Positions 42,457 through 51,968 of a stretch of DNA of 64,000 nucleotides are shown here, in pieces. The DNA comes from Morganella morganii_D (GTDB lineage: Bacteria; Pseudomonadota; Gammaproteobacteria; Enterobacterales; Enterobacteriaceae): NCBI GenBank assembly GCA_044772875.1, contig CP173058.1, positions 1,612,001 through 1,676,000 on the forward strand, in the 5' to 3' direction. Numbering within the stretch: the first letter of the stretch is position 1; each line of letters begins with the position of its first letter. The notes beneath the pieces are model-generated. The model saw only the letters and a list, made by a program, of their open reading frames with translations. It was not told where the DNA came from and did no database searches. The position numbers and the translations under genes were made by a program.

Positions 42457-43471
42457 CTGTATTCTCCGCAGATTCTTTCAGAATTGCTTTCAGGCGCGGA
42501 TAGCGGCGTGCCAGCCGCCAGCGCAGCCGCAAATCTTTGGCGTTATCCCAAATCAGTGACCAGATCCCGCGCTCAAACAACTCGCGCACAATCGCCTGTT
42601 TCACATCCGGTGATTCTATCTCACTGATCGTGTGCAGGATCCCCAGCCCTTCTTTGGAAATCTGCCAGTAACAGGCCGGAATCTGCTTCGCAACATCAGC
42701 ATGACGCTGATTAATATCGTTCAGCATTTCCAGAATTTTCATATAATTATGGACTGTCCTCACACGAATTTTATCATCCGGCGGCGTATGCGATACCGAT
42801 TCGGAATGGATCAGATAATCGTAATAACGCTCATCAATATATTCCACCCGCTCTGCCGTCATCAGCAGTTCGGTTGTCCACGGTATATCCTGATGGTGCA
42901 GTCCCGGCTCAAAGTTATAGCCCTGCTCACGCAGAAAATCAGTGCGGTACAGATTCAGCCAGGTCACATGCAGGAATTTACGGGAATTGAGCGCCCGTTT
43001 CAGCCAGTCCGGCCCGGAAATAACCCCGGTGGAACGCAGACGGTCAGGCGGGAAAATCGGCCGCGCTTCGCGCCCGTCTTCATAAATATATGTGCCGTTG
43101 CAGGTTGCCACGTCCAGTTGCCCGGCAAGCGCAATATCCAGCAGGCGGCCATACATCTGCGGATAGATCACATCGTCAATATCCGGAAAAGTGATGTATT
43201 TTCCTTTTGCAACAGCAAACCCGGTATTCCGCGCCACAGAGACGCCCTGATTTGTCTGATCCAGTATGGTGACTGACGGGAATTTATCCTGCCATTCACG
43301 CAATACAGCATCCGTATTATCTTTGGAGCCGTCATTGACGAGAATCAGCTCCCAGTCAGGAAGAGTTTGTTTCAGCAGGCAGTCAAAAAACTGAGGAAGA
43401 AATTTTTCCCCGTTATAGACCGCAACAACAATACTCAGTAAAGGTCGTGAAGAATCCGAAGATAAATTCAT
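42443..43471 (-). CDS. Family 2 glycosyltransferase
   Basis: 342 residues. GT-A fold of family GT2: LLSIVVAVYNGEKFLPQFFD, acidic nucleotide-sugar motif ILVNDGSKDNT and the DxD-type DIDDVIYPQM (metal binding). The acceptor half (about 130-300) resembles capsule/LPS sugar transferases such as WaaV/WcaA-like enzymes. Cytoplasmic or membrane-peripheral. There is no surface-polysaccharide cluster nearby, so the acceptor is unknown. Confidence 0.85.
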   Translation of the reverse strand: MNLSSDSSRPLLSIVVAVYNGEKFLPQFFDCLLKQTLPDWELILVNDGSKDNTDAVLREWQDKFPSVTILDQTNQGVSVARNTGFAVAKGKYITFPDIDDVIYPQMYGRLLDIALAGQLDVATCNGTYIYEDGREARPIFPPDRLRSTGVISGPDWLKRALNSRKFLHVTWLNLYRTDFLREQGYNFEPGLHHQDIPWTTELLMTAERVEYIDERYYDYLIHSESVSHTPPDDKIRVRTVHNYMKILEMLNDINQRHADVAKQIPACYWQISKEGLGILHTISEIESPDVKQAIVRELFERGIWSLIWDNAKDLRLRWRLARRYPRLKAILKESAENTATPA

Positions 43472-43674
43472 ATCAGCCCTGTCAATTCCGGATAGCCAAA
43501 TATTCAGCGGACAATAAAGCTGAATATAGGAGCAAAATAGTTATAAGCTTTTAAATATAACCGGAGAGTCAGGTATAAACGTGGCTAATAATGCGGTATA
43601 ACGGGCCGGGTAATAAAAATTTATCTTAAAAATTATTATGTTGTGTATCAATTTATTACAGAATAATAACGACA

Positions 43675-43709
43675 TAAAAAAATACCGGCCACGAATAATA
43701 GCCGGTATT
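43675..43709 (-). terminator. bamC terminator
   Basis: Minus strand AATACCGGC/GCCGGTATT stem with an 11-base loop followed by TTTTTTTATG. It lies 40 bases after the bamC stop and ends the dapA-bamC transcript. Confidence 0.85.
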
Positions 43710-43749
43710 GATAATTATATTTACGCCATTCAGATACCGCGTAAGTATG

Positions 43750-44799
43750 TTATTTTACAGATGATTTGCTGAATGCCGCTTCCAGTGCTTTCACCATTTC
43801 ATCATTTTCTTTCTGTGTCAGCGGTTTCCCTTTAGCACTGATAAACTGCAGGCTGCTGCGGTTATCCAGATCACCGACCTGTAAGGTGTAATCACCTTCA
43901 GCCACTGACGGATCATCCATACCCATGCTGCTCCACTCTGCTGAGCTCAGACCTTTGTATGTCACTTCAATATTACCGGTGGAACGGGTACGATCGCCCA
44001 CTTTCATGCCGACGCTTTCCAGTACAACCGGCAGACGGGACCAGACCACATCAAACGGTGCACGGACAATAATCTGCGGCAAACCGGTTTTATCGCTGCC
44101 GCTCTGAACGTCAGGGGTGGCATACTGTGATACATTGCTGTCCTGACGTGCGGCATTACGCATACGGTCAAGGCCGTCGACCAGCTCATTGAGTGTCAGG
44201 TTGTTATAGCGGGTGATTTCAGTTTTGTCTGTCACCGGGTTTTCCCCCTGCTTCAGACCTTCACTGGTTACGACAACCGCCACCTGTGAACCGGCTGGTT
44301 CAATTTTAATGCGCTGACGGGACTGTAACGGCAGATCTTCATCAGCACGCTGCCAGACAATCCAGTCAGTGACAATCACACCACCGGCTTCATCACGCTG
44401 GCTGACAGGTACTGAGCGGTCAGTCAGTACGCGGTTGATCTGTGCCCACAGTGTTCTGTTTTCCGCTGAATTCTCCAGCAGGAGACGGCTTGCATCTCCT
44501 GCTGTTTCCGTACGGGAACCTGCTAACAGGCTGACAGTCTGTACCGGCGGACGGATGTCCAGCGCCAGACCGGTCGCACCATCCTGCTTAATCTGAGGAA
44601 TATCATACTGGCCGCTCTGTAACGGCAGGATCATCCCCTGAGGAACATTCAGCGCCTGTAACTGCGGCGCATCCAGGTACGAAGTATCGCCGCTGACCTG
44701 GCGCTTGTAGTGCTGATCGCCGGAGCAGGCTGCCAGTAATAAGACCACGGAAAGACCAGCGAGCTTCGTAACCTTTGATTTTTGCAGTAGTGTTGCCAT
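43750..44799 (-). CDS. bamC: Outer membrane assembly lipoprotein BamC
   Basis: 349 residues. Signal peptide ending in lipobox LLAAC (Cys25), an unstructured N-terminal stretch that binds BamD, then two helix-grip domains. It belongs to the BamABCDE complex that inserts beta-barrel proteins into the outer membrane. It follows dapA by 17 bases, the conserved dapA-bamC (nlpB) operon. Confidence 0.94.
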   Translation of the reverse strand: MATLLQKSKVTKLAGLSVVLLLAACSGDQHYKRQVSGDTSYLDAPQLQALNVPQGMILPLQSGQYDIPQIKQDGATGLALDIRPPVQTVSLLAGSRTETAGDASRLLLENSAENRTLWAQINRVLTDRSVPVSQRDEAGGVIVTDWIVWQRADEDLPLQSRQRIKIEPAGSQVAVVVTSEGLKQGENPVTDKTEITRYNNLTLNELVDGLDRMRNAARQDSNVSQYATPDVQSGSDKTGLPQIIVRAPFDVVWSRLPVVLESVGMKVGDRTRSTGNIEVTYKGLSSAEWSSMGMDDPSVAEGDYTLQVGDLDNRSSLQFISAKGKPLTQKENDEMVKALEAAFSKSSVK

Positions 44800-44816
44800 T
44801 CAGATTCCCTAAAATA

Positions 44817-45716
44817 TTATCGTATGCCCGCCGTCTTCATGGCACGGCCGACCGTATTCTGTCCCGCTTCCGTGAGCGGTAACAGCGGCAGACGCAGTGT
44901 CTGCTCTGCGATCAGACCCAGCTGATGACAGGCCCATTTTACCGGTGACGGGCTCGGCTCACAGAATAATGTGTGATGCAGATCCATCAGTTGATTGTTA
45001 ATCACACGCGCACGGTCAAAATCCCCGCGCAGGGCAAAATCAAACATCTGTGCCATTTCTGCCGCAGCCACGTTGGCTGTCACAGAAATCACACCTTTAC
45101 CGCCCAGGAGGGTGAAATCCAGTGCTGACGCATCATCACCACTGAGCAGAATGAAGTTATCATCATTCACCAGGGTTTTGATTTCATTCACACGACTTAA
45201 GTTCCCGGTCGCTTCTTTAATTGCCACAATATTGTCCAGTTTTGCCAGCCGGGCAACAGTTGCAGGTAACATATCACAGCCGGTGCGCGTTGGCACATTA
45301 TACAGAATTTGCGGTAATGCGGTATTCTCTGAAATCACTTTAAAGTGCTGATACAAACCTTCCTGTGACGGACGGTTGTAATACGGGGTGACGGTCAGGC
45401 ATGCTGCCACACCGCTGTTTTCAAATTGTTCAGTAAACCAGACAGCTTCGTTGGTCGCATTCGCACCGGTGCCGGCAATCACCGGAATACGGCCTTCCGC
45501 GAGCTCCAGCGTCGCCAGCACCACATCCACATGCTCCTGATGTGACAGCGTGGCAGACTCCCCGGTGGTTCCGACAGCCACAATGGCGGACGTGCCTGCC
45601 GCGATATGGTAATCCACTAATTTACGGAGCCCCGCCTTATCAACACGACCCTGTGTATCCAGTGGTGTAACCATCGCAACGATACTGCCTTTTAAAACGT
45701 CATTTACGTGTGACAT
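44817..45716 (-). CDS. dapA: 4-hydroxy-tetrahydrodipicolinate synthase
   Basis: 299 residues from the ATG at 45716 (MSHVNDVLKGSIVAMVTPLD). An ATG 13 codons upstream is not favoured. Class I aldolase fold: GTTGESATL pyruvate-binding motif, Tyr in ILYNVPTRTG, Schiff-base Lys in AIKEATGN. It condenses pyruvate and aspartate semialdehyde, the first committed step of diaminopimelate/lysine synthesis. Slightly longer at the N-terminus than E. coli DapA (292). Confidence 0.95.
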   Translation of the reverse strand: MSHVNDVLKGSIVAMVTPLDTQGRVDKAGLRKLVDYHIAAGTSAIVAVGTTGESATLSHQEHVDVVLATLELAEGRIPVIAGTGANATNEAVWFTEQFENSGVAACLTVTPYYNRPSQEGLYQHFKVISENTALPQILYNVPTRTGCDMLPATVARLAKLDNIVAIKEATGNLSRVNEIKTLVNDDNFILLSGDDASALDFTLLGGKGVISVTANVAAAEMAQMFDFALRGDFDRARVINNQLMDLHHTLFCEPSPSPVKWACHQLGLIAEQTLRLPLLPLTEAGQNTVGRAMKTAGIR

Positions 45717-46033
45717 GTACGAAACCCTCATAATCGGATAAATATAGGACAACATTTTAATGGTACTTGTTCAGAGCGCAGAAAAAAACACCCTAACTGT
45801 ACGTTTTTAATGAATTTTGTTAATACCCGGCGGCACACCTTAAAAAGAAGTAATAATGTCCGCTTTTTTCACCGGTAAAATGGCGGAACACATGATAGCG
45901 TGTCTGTATCCGGCAAATTTGATATGCCGCAATCATTTGATTATTACCGCAGAGGACACAACAGGTTATTGCTATCGGCCTTATCTTTCTTTATGTTTAA
46001 CACATTCACGGTGTCACGAAGAGGAATGAGGGT
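45717..46033. other. Divergent promoter region between dapA and gcvR
   Basis: About 320 bases with no credible gene; short ORFs here are not coding by composition. It must hold the dapA and gcvR promoters. GAGGAATGAGGG just before 46034 is the gcvR ribosome site. Confidence 0.5.
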
Positions 46034-46576
46034 TTGCCGCAACGCGATCAGCAATATCTGGTTATCACTGCACTGGGACGGGATCGCGCAGGGATTGTGA
46101 ATGCGATTACCCGTCATGCCGGAGAGTGTGACTGTAATATCGAAGACAGCCGTCTGGCGATTTTCGGTGAGGAGTTCACGTTTATTATGATGCTGTCAGG
46201 CAGCTGGAATGCCATCGCCATGCTGGAGGCCACCCTGCCGGTACTGGCGGCGGAACTTGATCTGCTGACGGTCATGAAACGGACACAACGCGGGCATCAG
46301 CCTGCCGCCACCACCGGTGTCAGCGCACAGATCACCGTGCCCGATGCTGCCGGGCTGGTGGAGCGCTTTACCAATCTGTTTATGAGACTGGATTACACCC
46401 TGGCCGAACTGGTATCCAAAACCCGGCCGGCGGAGGATACAGACGCAGTACTGCTGGAGATTCAGATCACCGCGCATCACCCGACAGGGGAGAACAACGC
46501 GGTACTGCAACAGCAGTTTTACCGTCTTTGTGCTGAATTACAGGCCGAAGGCACTATTACCCTGATGAATCATTAA
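46034..46576 (+). CDS. gcvR: Glycine cleavage system transcriptional repressor
   Basis: 180 residues from a TTG start placed 2-3 bases after GAGGG and matching the E. coli N-terminus (…QQYLVITALGRDRAGIVN). Two ACT domains (about 8-80 and 95-175). GcvR binds GcvA and glycine and holds the gcv operon off when glycine is low. It precedes bcp as in E. coli. The start codon is the only uncertain point. Confidence 0.92.
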   Translation: MPQRDQQYLVITALGRDRAGIVNAITRHAGECDCNIEDSRLAIFGEEFTFIMMLSGSWNAIAMLEATLPVLAAELDLLTVMKRTQRGHQPAATTGVSAQITVPDAAGLVERFTNLFMRLDYTLAELVSKTRPAEDTDAVLLEIQITAHHPTGENNAVLQQQFYRLCAELQAEGTITLMNH

Positions 46577-46613
46577 TTTTTGTGTTTATTATTACGTTTA
46601 CGGAGAGTGTGTA

Positions 46614-47084
46614 ATGAGCCCATTGAACGCCGGAGATAAGGCGCCCCTGTTCAGCCTTCCCGACCAGGATGGTGAATCAATCAGCCTGGCCGATTATGCC
46701 GGTCAGCGTGTGCTGGTGTATTTTTATCCCAAAGCCATGACGCCGGGCTGTACTGTCCAGGCATGCGGTCTGCGCGACAATATGGACGAACTGAAACAGT
46801 TCAATGTTGAAGTGCTGGGGATCAGTACAGACAAACCCGAAAAACTATCCCGTTTCGCGGAAAAAGAGTTACTGAATTTTACCCTGCTGTCAGATGAAGA
46901 CCACGCGGTTGCGCAAGCGTTTGGTGTCTGGGGTGAAAAACAGTTTATGGGGAAAACCTATGACGGTATTCACCGCATCAGCTTTTTAATCGGCACTGAC
47001 GGTAAAGTCGAGCATGTTTTTGATAAATTCAAAACCAGCGACCACGACCAGGTCGTGCTTGAATACCTCAAAACTCACAGCTGA
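46614..47084 (+). CDS. bcp: Thiol peroxidase Bcp (atypical 2-Cys peroxiredoxin)
   Basis: 156 residues, the E. coli length. Peroxidatic Cys46 and resolving Cys51 lie in TPGCTVQACGLRDN, followed by GISTDKPEKLSRFAEKE and WGEKQFMGKTYDGI. It reduces hydrogen peroxide and organic hydroperoxides using thioredoxin. Cytoplasmic. It follows gcvR by 37 bases and ends at a clear terminator. Confidence 0.96.
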   Translation: MSPLNAGDKAPLFSLPDQDGESISLADYAGQRVLVYFYPKAMTPGCTVQACGLRDNMDELKQFNVEVLGISTDKPEKLSRFAEKELLNFTLLSDEDHAVAQAFGVWGEKQFMGKTYDGIHRISFLIGTDGKVEHVFDKFKTSDHDQVVLEYLKTHS

Positions 47085-47106
47085 TTTGTCAGTCTGCCCT
47101 GCTATA

Positions 47107-47135
47107 AACACCATCTTGTCCATGGTGTTTTTTTA
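47107..47135 (+). terminator. bcp terminator
   Basis: AACACCAT/ATGGTGTT stem with a 7-base loop and seven T residues, 22 bases after the bcp stop. Confidence 0.85.
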
Positions 47136-47149
47136 CGGCGGTTATCTGG

Positions 47150-47186
47150 AATAAAAACACCGGTATCATACCGGTGTCTTTTTTTA
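47150..47186. terminator. Bidirectional terminator downstream of perM
   Basis: Perfect stem ACACCGGTA/TACCGGTGT with a 3-base loop, A-rich on the left and T-rich on the right. It serves minus-strand perM and backs up the bcp terminator. Confidence 0.85.
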
Positions 47187-47196
47187 TCGTGTCAGA

Positions 47197-48291
47197 TTAC
47201 ACCTGCCCTGACGGCGTTTTGTCCGGCATTTTTTCGGCCGGCGCAGCCTCCTCCGGCCAGGAGTGAATCACTGCTTTAATCAGGGTTGCCAGCGGGATCG
47301 CAAAAAAGACGCCCCAGAATCCCCAGAATCCGCCGAAAATAATAATGGAAAGAATAATCACCAGCGGATGCAGATTCACGGCCTCAGAAAACAGGATCGG
47401 CACGAGAATATTGCTGTCCAGCCCCTGCACCACCAGATAGGCGACAAACATAGTCCAGAAATCAGAATCCAGTCCCCACTGGAACAATCCGACCAGAATC
47501 ACCGGCACCGTCACAATCACCGCACCCACATACGGGACAAGTACAGACAATCCCACCAGCACGCCCAGCAGTAAAGCATAATTCAGACCGACCACCGCAA
47601 AGACAACATAAGTACAAACACCGACAATAATCATTTCCGTAACTTTGCCGCGTATATAGTTGGAAATCTGCTGATTCATCTCCACCCACACTTTTCCGGC
47701 CAGTGAGCGGTTACGCGGCAGAATACGCTGAAAACCGCGCAGCAGTTGTTCTTTATCTTTCAGTAAAAAGAACACCATCAGCGGCACCAGAATCAGATAA
47801 ATCGTCAGTGTCAGTAATCCCACCAGAGACGCCAGTGACATTTTGACCACCGAATCCCCGACTGAGAGCAGTTTGCTGCGGGCATTATCGAGGATCATAT
47901 CCATCAGCCCGACATCCATCAGTGCCGGGAAACGGTTCGGCAGCTCGCGGGCAAACTCATTGAAACGGCTGAACATAGTCGGCATATCCAGCAGCAGGTT
48001 GCGCCCCTGTCCCCAGACCGTCGGCGCAAGAATAAAGATTACCAGCACACTGACCCCGATAAACAGAGTCAGAATCAGCATAATCGCCAGTTTGCGCGAG
48101 CAGCCGCGCTTTTCCATCTGATGAATCGGCCACTCCAGCAGGTATGCCAGCACAATTGCCACCAGCAGCGGCGCTAAGATACCGCTGAAAAAATAAATAA
48201 TTCCGAAACCCGCCAGTAAAATCACGGTCAAAGCAACTGCCTGCGGATCGGCGAAACGTCGTCGGTACCACTGAATGATTAAATCTAACAT
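47197..48291 (-). CDS. perM: PerM/AI-2E-family inner membrane permease
   Basis: 364 residues from the ATG giving MLDLIIQWYRRRFADP, matching E. coli YfgO/PerM; an upstream start would add 16 residues. About eight membrane segments of the AI-2E transporter superfamily, with LVPLMVFFLLKDKEQLLRGF and LVPYVGAVIVTVPV typical. Substrate not proven. Divergent from bepA across about 135 bases. Confidence 0.9.
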   Translation of the reverse strand: MLDLIIQWYRRRFADPQAVALTVILLAGFGIIYFFSGILAPLLVAIVLAYLLEWPIHQMEKRGCSRKLAIMLILTLFIGVSVLVIFILAPTVWGQGRNLLLDMPTMFSRFNEFARELPNRFPALMDVGLMDMILDNARSKLLSVGDSVVKMSLASLVGLLTLTIYLILVPLMVFFLLKDKEQLLRGFQRILPRNRSLAGKVWVEMNQQISNYIRGKVTEMIIVGVCTYVVFAVVGLNYALLLGVLVGLSVLVPYVGAVIVTVPVILVGLFQWGLDSDFWTMFVAYLVVQGLDSNILVPILFSEAVNLHPLVIILSIIIFGGFWGFWGVFFAIPLATLIKAVIHSWPEEAAPAEKMPDKTPSGQV

Positions 48292-48427
48292 TATTCTGCT
48301 CCCGGGATTAGCGGCAAAAATATGACAAATCCTGCCCACCGGGCAGACTGTGTGAGGATTTTACTTGAGTGTTTGCTATGATACACGAATTATTACCAGT
48401 GATAATCAACGGGGAAAGCGTCATCCT

Positions 48428-49891
48428 ATGAATACGTTTCTGAAAAAACCGTTAGCCGTCATACTGAGCCTTGCCCTGACCTTCCCGGTTCTGCCTGCCG
48501 CACAGGCTGCCGTTGAAGATGCGTTGCCGGAAATCGGCACCACCGCCGGCGGCACACTCAGTATCGGACAGGAAAACCTGATGGGGGATTTTTATCTGCG
48601 GATGATCCGCAGCAGTTCCCCGATGGTCTATGATCCTGTTTTACTGCAATATATCAATAATCTCGGTCAGCGCCTGGTCTCAAACGCTGACTCGGTCAAA
48701 ACCCCGTTTAATTTTTTCCTGATCGCCAACCCGAACATTAACGCCTTTGCCTTCTTCGGCGGTAACGTGGTGCTGCACACCTCCCTGTTCCGCTACAGCC
48801 TGACAGAAAGTGAACTGGCCTCTGTGATGGCGCACGAAATCGCCCACGTTACCCAGCGCCACCTGGCGCGGATGATGGAAGATCAGCGGAACAAAGCGCC
48901 GCTGGCCTGGGCGGCCACGCTGGGCTCTATCCTGCTTCTGATGACCGGCACGCCGGTCGGTGCCGCCGCCATGACCTCGACCATGGCGGGGATCCAGCAG
49001 AATATGATCAGCTTTACTCAGTCCAACGAGCAGGAAGCGGACCGCATCGGCATGGGTACACTGAGCCGCGCCGGGTTTGATCCGCAGGGCATGCCGGACT
49101 TTATGACCATCATGGTGGATATGTCGCGCTACAGTTCCAAACCACCGGAAATGCTGCTGACACACCCCCTGCCGGACAGCCGTCTGGCAGATGCACGTAG
49201 CCGCGCCGGTCAGATGCCGCGTAAAAATCCGCCGCAATCCTTTGATTTCCTGCTGGCCCGTGCCAGGGCTATGGCTATGTACGGCGGACAGCCGCTGCGT
49301 CACGCCACTGATCAGATGATCGATAACTACAGCAGAGGCAACAGCAAAGAGCAGATGGCCGCAGATTATGCCCGTGCCATCCTGCTTTACCGTGATAACA
49401 AATATGAGCCTGCCTTACAGATTCTGACGAAATTACTGGCCGCTGACCCGGACAATGTCTGGTTTATCGACGTGATGACGGATGTGGATATCGGACTCAA
49501 CAGAACGCAGCAGGCGGTGACACGGCTGGAAAATGTCCTGAAACGGGAACCGGGTAATTCGGTGTATCAGATAAACCTCGGCAATGCCTATATTCAGAAT
49601 AAACAATATGATAAAGCCACTAAAATTCTGCGCAATTATACCTTTGACCATCCGTCAGACCCAAGCGGCTGGGATCTGCTGGCGGAAGCGGGCGGAAAAT
49701 CCGGCCACCGGGCAGATGAACTGGCGGCGCGGGCGGAATACCAGAATTTAATGGGGAATTTTGACGGCGCTATCCGCAGTCTGACCGAAGCCGCCCGTCA
49801 GGCCAAACCCGGCAGTTATGATCAGGCCCGTTATGATGCGCGGATTGACCAGATCCGCCAGCTACAGCTGCAATTCAAACAATTTAAATAA
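48428..49891 (+). CDS. bepA: Beta-barrel assembly-enhancing protease/chaperone
   Basis: 487 residues from the ATG at 48428 (MNTFLKKPLAVILSL). Signal peptide ending at AQAA. The M48 zinc protease domain has HEIAH (VMAHEIAHVTQRHL) and EQEADRIGM as third ligand. A C-terminal TPR domain (about 310-480) follows. A periplasmic enzyme that promotes LptD assembly and degrades stalled outer-membrane proteins. Its stop overlaps an ATG that opens the yfgD region. Confidence 0.94.
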   Translation: MNTFLKKPLAVILSLALTFPVLPAAQAAVEDALPEIGTTAGGTLSIGQENLMGDFYLRMIRSSSPMVYDPVLLQYINNLGQRLVSNADSVKTPFNFFLIANPNINAFAFFGGNVVLHTSLFRYSLTESELASVMAHEIAHVTQRHLARMMEDQRNKAPLAWAATLGSILLLMTGTPVGAAAMTSTMAGIQQNMISFTQSNEQEADRIGMGTLSRAGFDPQGMPDFMTIMVDMSRYSSKPPEMLLTHPLPDSRLADARSRAGQMPRKNPPQSFDFLLARARAMAMYGGQPLRHATDQMIDNYSRGNSKEQMAADYARAILLYRDNKYEPALQILTKLLAADPDNVWFIDVMTDVDIGLNRTQQAVTRLENVLKREPGNSVYQINLGNAYIQNKQYDKATKILRNYTFDHPSDPSGWDLLAEAGGKSGHRADELAARAEYQNLMGNFDGAIRSLTEAARQAKPGSYDQARYDARIDQIRQLQLQFKQFK

Positions 49892-49902
49892 TGAGGAATA
49901 TC

Positions 49903-50256
49903 ATGACTGATACTGTCACTATCTGGCACAATCCGCGCTGCTCCAAGAGCCGTGAAACCCTGGCACTACTGGAAGATAACGGCGTGTCTCCGGCGGTGAT
50001 GCTCTATCTGGAAACCCCGCCGTCAGTAGCGGAAATCAAAACTGTACTCCGCGAACTGCAATTCGATGATGCCCGCAAACTGATGCGCACCAAAGAAGCA
50101 CTCTACAGCGAACTGGGGCTGACCGCCGTGACAGATCAGGATGCACTGATTCAGGCCATGCATGACAACCCGAAACTGATTGAGCGCCCGATTGTGATTA
50201 AGGGAAAACAGGCACGCCTCGGCCGTCCGCCGGAACAGGTACTGGAGATTCTCTGA
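49903..50256 (+). CDS. yfgD: ArsC-family glutaredoxin-like protein YfgD
   Basis: 117 residues from the ATG at 49903 (MTDTVTIWHNPRCSKS); an ATG at 49891 overlapping the bepA stop is in frame and possible. Thioredoxin-fold ArsC family with the catalytic Cys in NPRCSKSRET and arginine in LIERPIVIKG. Annotated as an arsenate-reductase-like protein; no ars genes are near. Co-transcribed with bepA. Confidence 0.9.
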   Translation: MTDTVTIWHNPRCSKSRETLALLEDNGVSPAVMLYLETPPSVAEIKTVLRELQFDDARKLMRTKEALYSELGLTAVTDQDALIQAMHDNPKLIERPIVIKGKQARLGRPPEQVLEIL

Positions 50257-50597
50257 ACCAGCATCTTCTGTCCCCGGTGACTGCCGGGGACAGGATTCAG
50301 AATCGCCTTCCCTTACAACGGGAAAACGCTTCGATAATGCCATTACCCAATTCTTCATCTGAAGCCGATGCAGGAATAATGACATGGCCGGTTTCTGATA
50401 TACCATCACCGCTTCAAGCTTCAAGCTTCAAGCTTCAAGCTTAACGTGATTTAAAGGCCTTATTGTAATAAGATCACCGACTTGTCTTGCATTGCATTTA
50501 TTCATTTGTTTAAAAAGTGATTTTTTATTTTTGTAGCCGCGTAATTCAATTATATTTTTAATCCCTGTTCCTGTTCAGCTGCTTGATTCATTATTAT
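50257..50597 (+). other. Gap after yfgD
   Basis: It holds a GTCCCCGGTGACTGCCGGGGAC hairpin (about 50270-50293), probably the yfgD terminator, and the tandem repeat reported separately. The rest is AT-rich with no credible gene. Confidence 0.5.
50411..50443 (+). repeat. Short tandem repeat, 7-bp unit GCTTCAA
   Basis: Four perfect copies of GCTTCAA plus a partial fifth. It is intergenic, between yfgD and the decayed TPS gene, so copy number changes would not shift a reading frame, but they could alter promoter spacing. Confidence 0.85.
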
Positions 50598-50959
50598 TCA
50601 CCTTTCACAATTGTTATTTGCAGCAAGGTTACCCTGATTAGTAACTATGTCAGAAAAGATACTTATATTACCTTTCGATATAACCTTTCCGGCATTCAAA
50701 ATATTACCTGTCAGATAAGACTCGCTTTCTTTTATTCCGTTATTTAATACAGCCCCTGATTCCGAAACATTAAATTGATTATATTTGTTATATGACAATC
50801 CATTTTTATCTGGTTTTGAAATATCAATGATGGTTATATTATCTTTGATATGTACTTTTGCCTAGCTATCAACCGGAATTATCTCAGAAGCCTGTAAGAT
50901 ACAGATAAAAGAAGAAAATAGGATAATGACTTTTTTTTAATTTTTCTGATAAAACACAT
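50598..50959 (-). pseudogene. Decayed TPS-domain (haemagglutinin-like) exoprotein gene
   Basis: The ATG at 50959 follows GGAGG and opens a basic, hydrophobic start (MCFIRKIKKKSLSYFLLLSV), but a frameshift and an in-frame TAG (about 50865) break it. The downstream frame reads ISKPDKNGLSYNKYNQFNVS, the conserved start of a TPS secretion domain. It continues through VLNNGIKESESYLTGNILNA to an early stop. The NPNG and CxxC part is missing. A relative of the three intact short TPS genes nearby, in the opposite orientation. Confidence 0.75.
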
Positions 50960-51220
50960 CGTTCCTCCGGTGTGCTGATTGAAAAACTCAGGGATATATC
51001 TGCCGGAAGATATTTTATAAATCAATAAACGTTACTGATACTCATGATAACTTCATAAATAAACATTATTTACTTTCAATGCAAATATTTACCATTCAAT
51101 CTATTAGTACCAAAAGTTATTTTTCATACGCCATGTTCTTTTTATGAAATCGTCATTTATTTCAGGTGTTAAAGTTTGTTTGGTTATTTACACTTAACAT
51201 AATGATTAAAGGAATAAATC

Positions 51221-51778
51221 ATGAAAAAGACATTAACTGTATTATCATTAATTTCCGCTACATTATTTTCCGCACAATCCGTTGCCGGGTCGGGAAGCAC
51301 CGAATACACCTACCGTAACGGAGATAAAATCCGAGTGGCCAGTCCGGAAGTACAAACATCACTGTTTAAAGATGAATCAGGTAAACCGGTTCTGGAAATT
51401 AATTCTCCGGATAACCACGGGATCTCTCATAATATTTTCACCGACTATAATGTCGGTGAAGAAGGCCTGGTCATTATCAATAATGAAAATGCCAATACCA
51501 TCATCAATGAAGTGATCGGGGAGAAGAAAACCCATCTGCGCGGCAATACCTTTATTGCCGGCGGCAAAGCCAACCTGCTGATTGTCAATCCGAACGGTGT
51601 GGTATGTCAGGGTTGCAGCTCAACCAATACCTCTCTCTATTTTCACCGCAAAACACTGCCGGTGATTATCAATACCGCACAGAATAATAAGGTGATATTT
51701 GATGCCCGCAAACCTCTGCACAAATCGGAGAGTCTGACAGGTATCAGCCATAATATCTCTCTGTCATCAGTACGCTGA
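51221..51778 (+). CDS. Short stand-alone TPS-domain exoprotein 1
   Basis: 185 residues. Signal peptide MKKTLTVLSLISATLFSAQS..., then a filamentous-haemagglutinin-type TPS secretion domain: NHGISHNIFTDYNVGEEGLV, IINEVIGEKKTHLRGN, NLLIVNPNGVVCQGCSSTNT. The NPNG and CxxC elements match the HpmA/ShlA haemolysin group. The protein ends about where the secretion domain would end; the long repeat body of a normal TpsA is absent. No TpsB porin is in the window. Likely exported to the periplasm and possibly secreted by a partner encoded elsewhere. AT-rich upstream region of 260 bases. Confidence 0.8.
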   Translation: MKKTLTVLSLISATLFSAQSVAGSGSTEYTYRNGDKIRVASPEVQTSLFKDESGKPVLEINSPDNHGISHNIFTDYNVGEEGLVIINNENANTIINEVIGEKKTHLRGNTFIAGGKANLLIVNPNGVVCQGCSSTNTSLYFHRKTLPVIINTAQNNKVIFDARKPLHKSESLTGISHNISLSSVR

Positions 51779-51786
51779 TCCCTGTT

Positions 51787-51818
51787 ATACCGCCGTATTC
51801 ACGGCGGTATTTCTTTTG
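51787..51818 (+). terminator. Terminator of TPS gene 1
   Basis: ATACCGCCG/CGGCGGTAT stem with a 6-base loop and TTTCTTTT, 8 bases after the stop codon. Confidence 0.85.
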
Positions 51819-51968
51819 ACCGAAACTTTCCCTGCCCCTGACTGTCATACCTGTAACAACACAGTTCCGTGACCACGCCATATTAACTTAAGAAAACTCT
51901 CATTGCAGCGATCGCAGAATAACGTATTGATAATGCAGATAACTGACTATGTACCATCAGGGAAAAAA

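Noticed and set aside
50411..50443. Possible CRISPR-like or phase-variable coding repeat.
   Set aside because: Units are 7 bases without spacers and lie outside any reading frame, so this is a simple tandem repeat.
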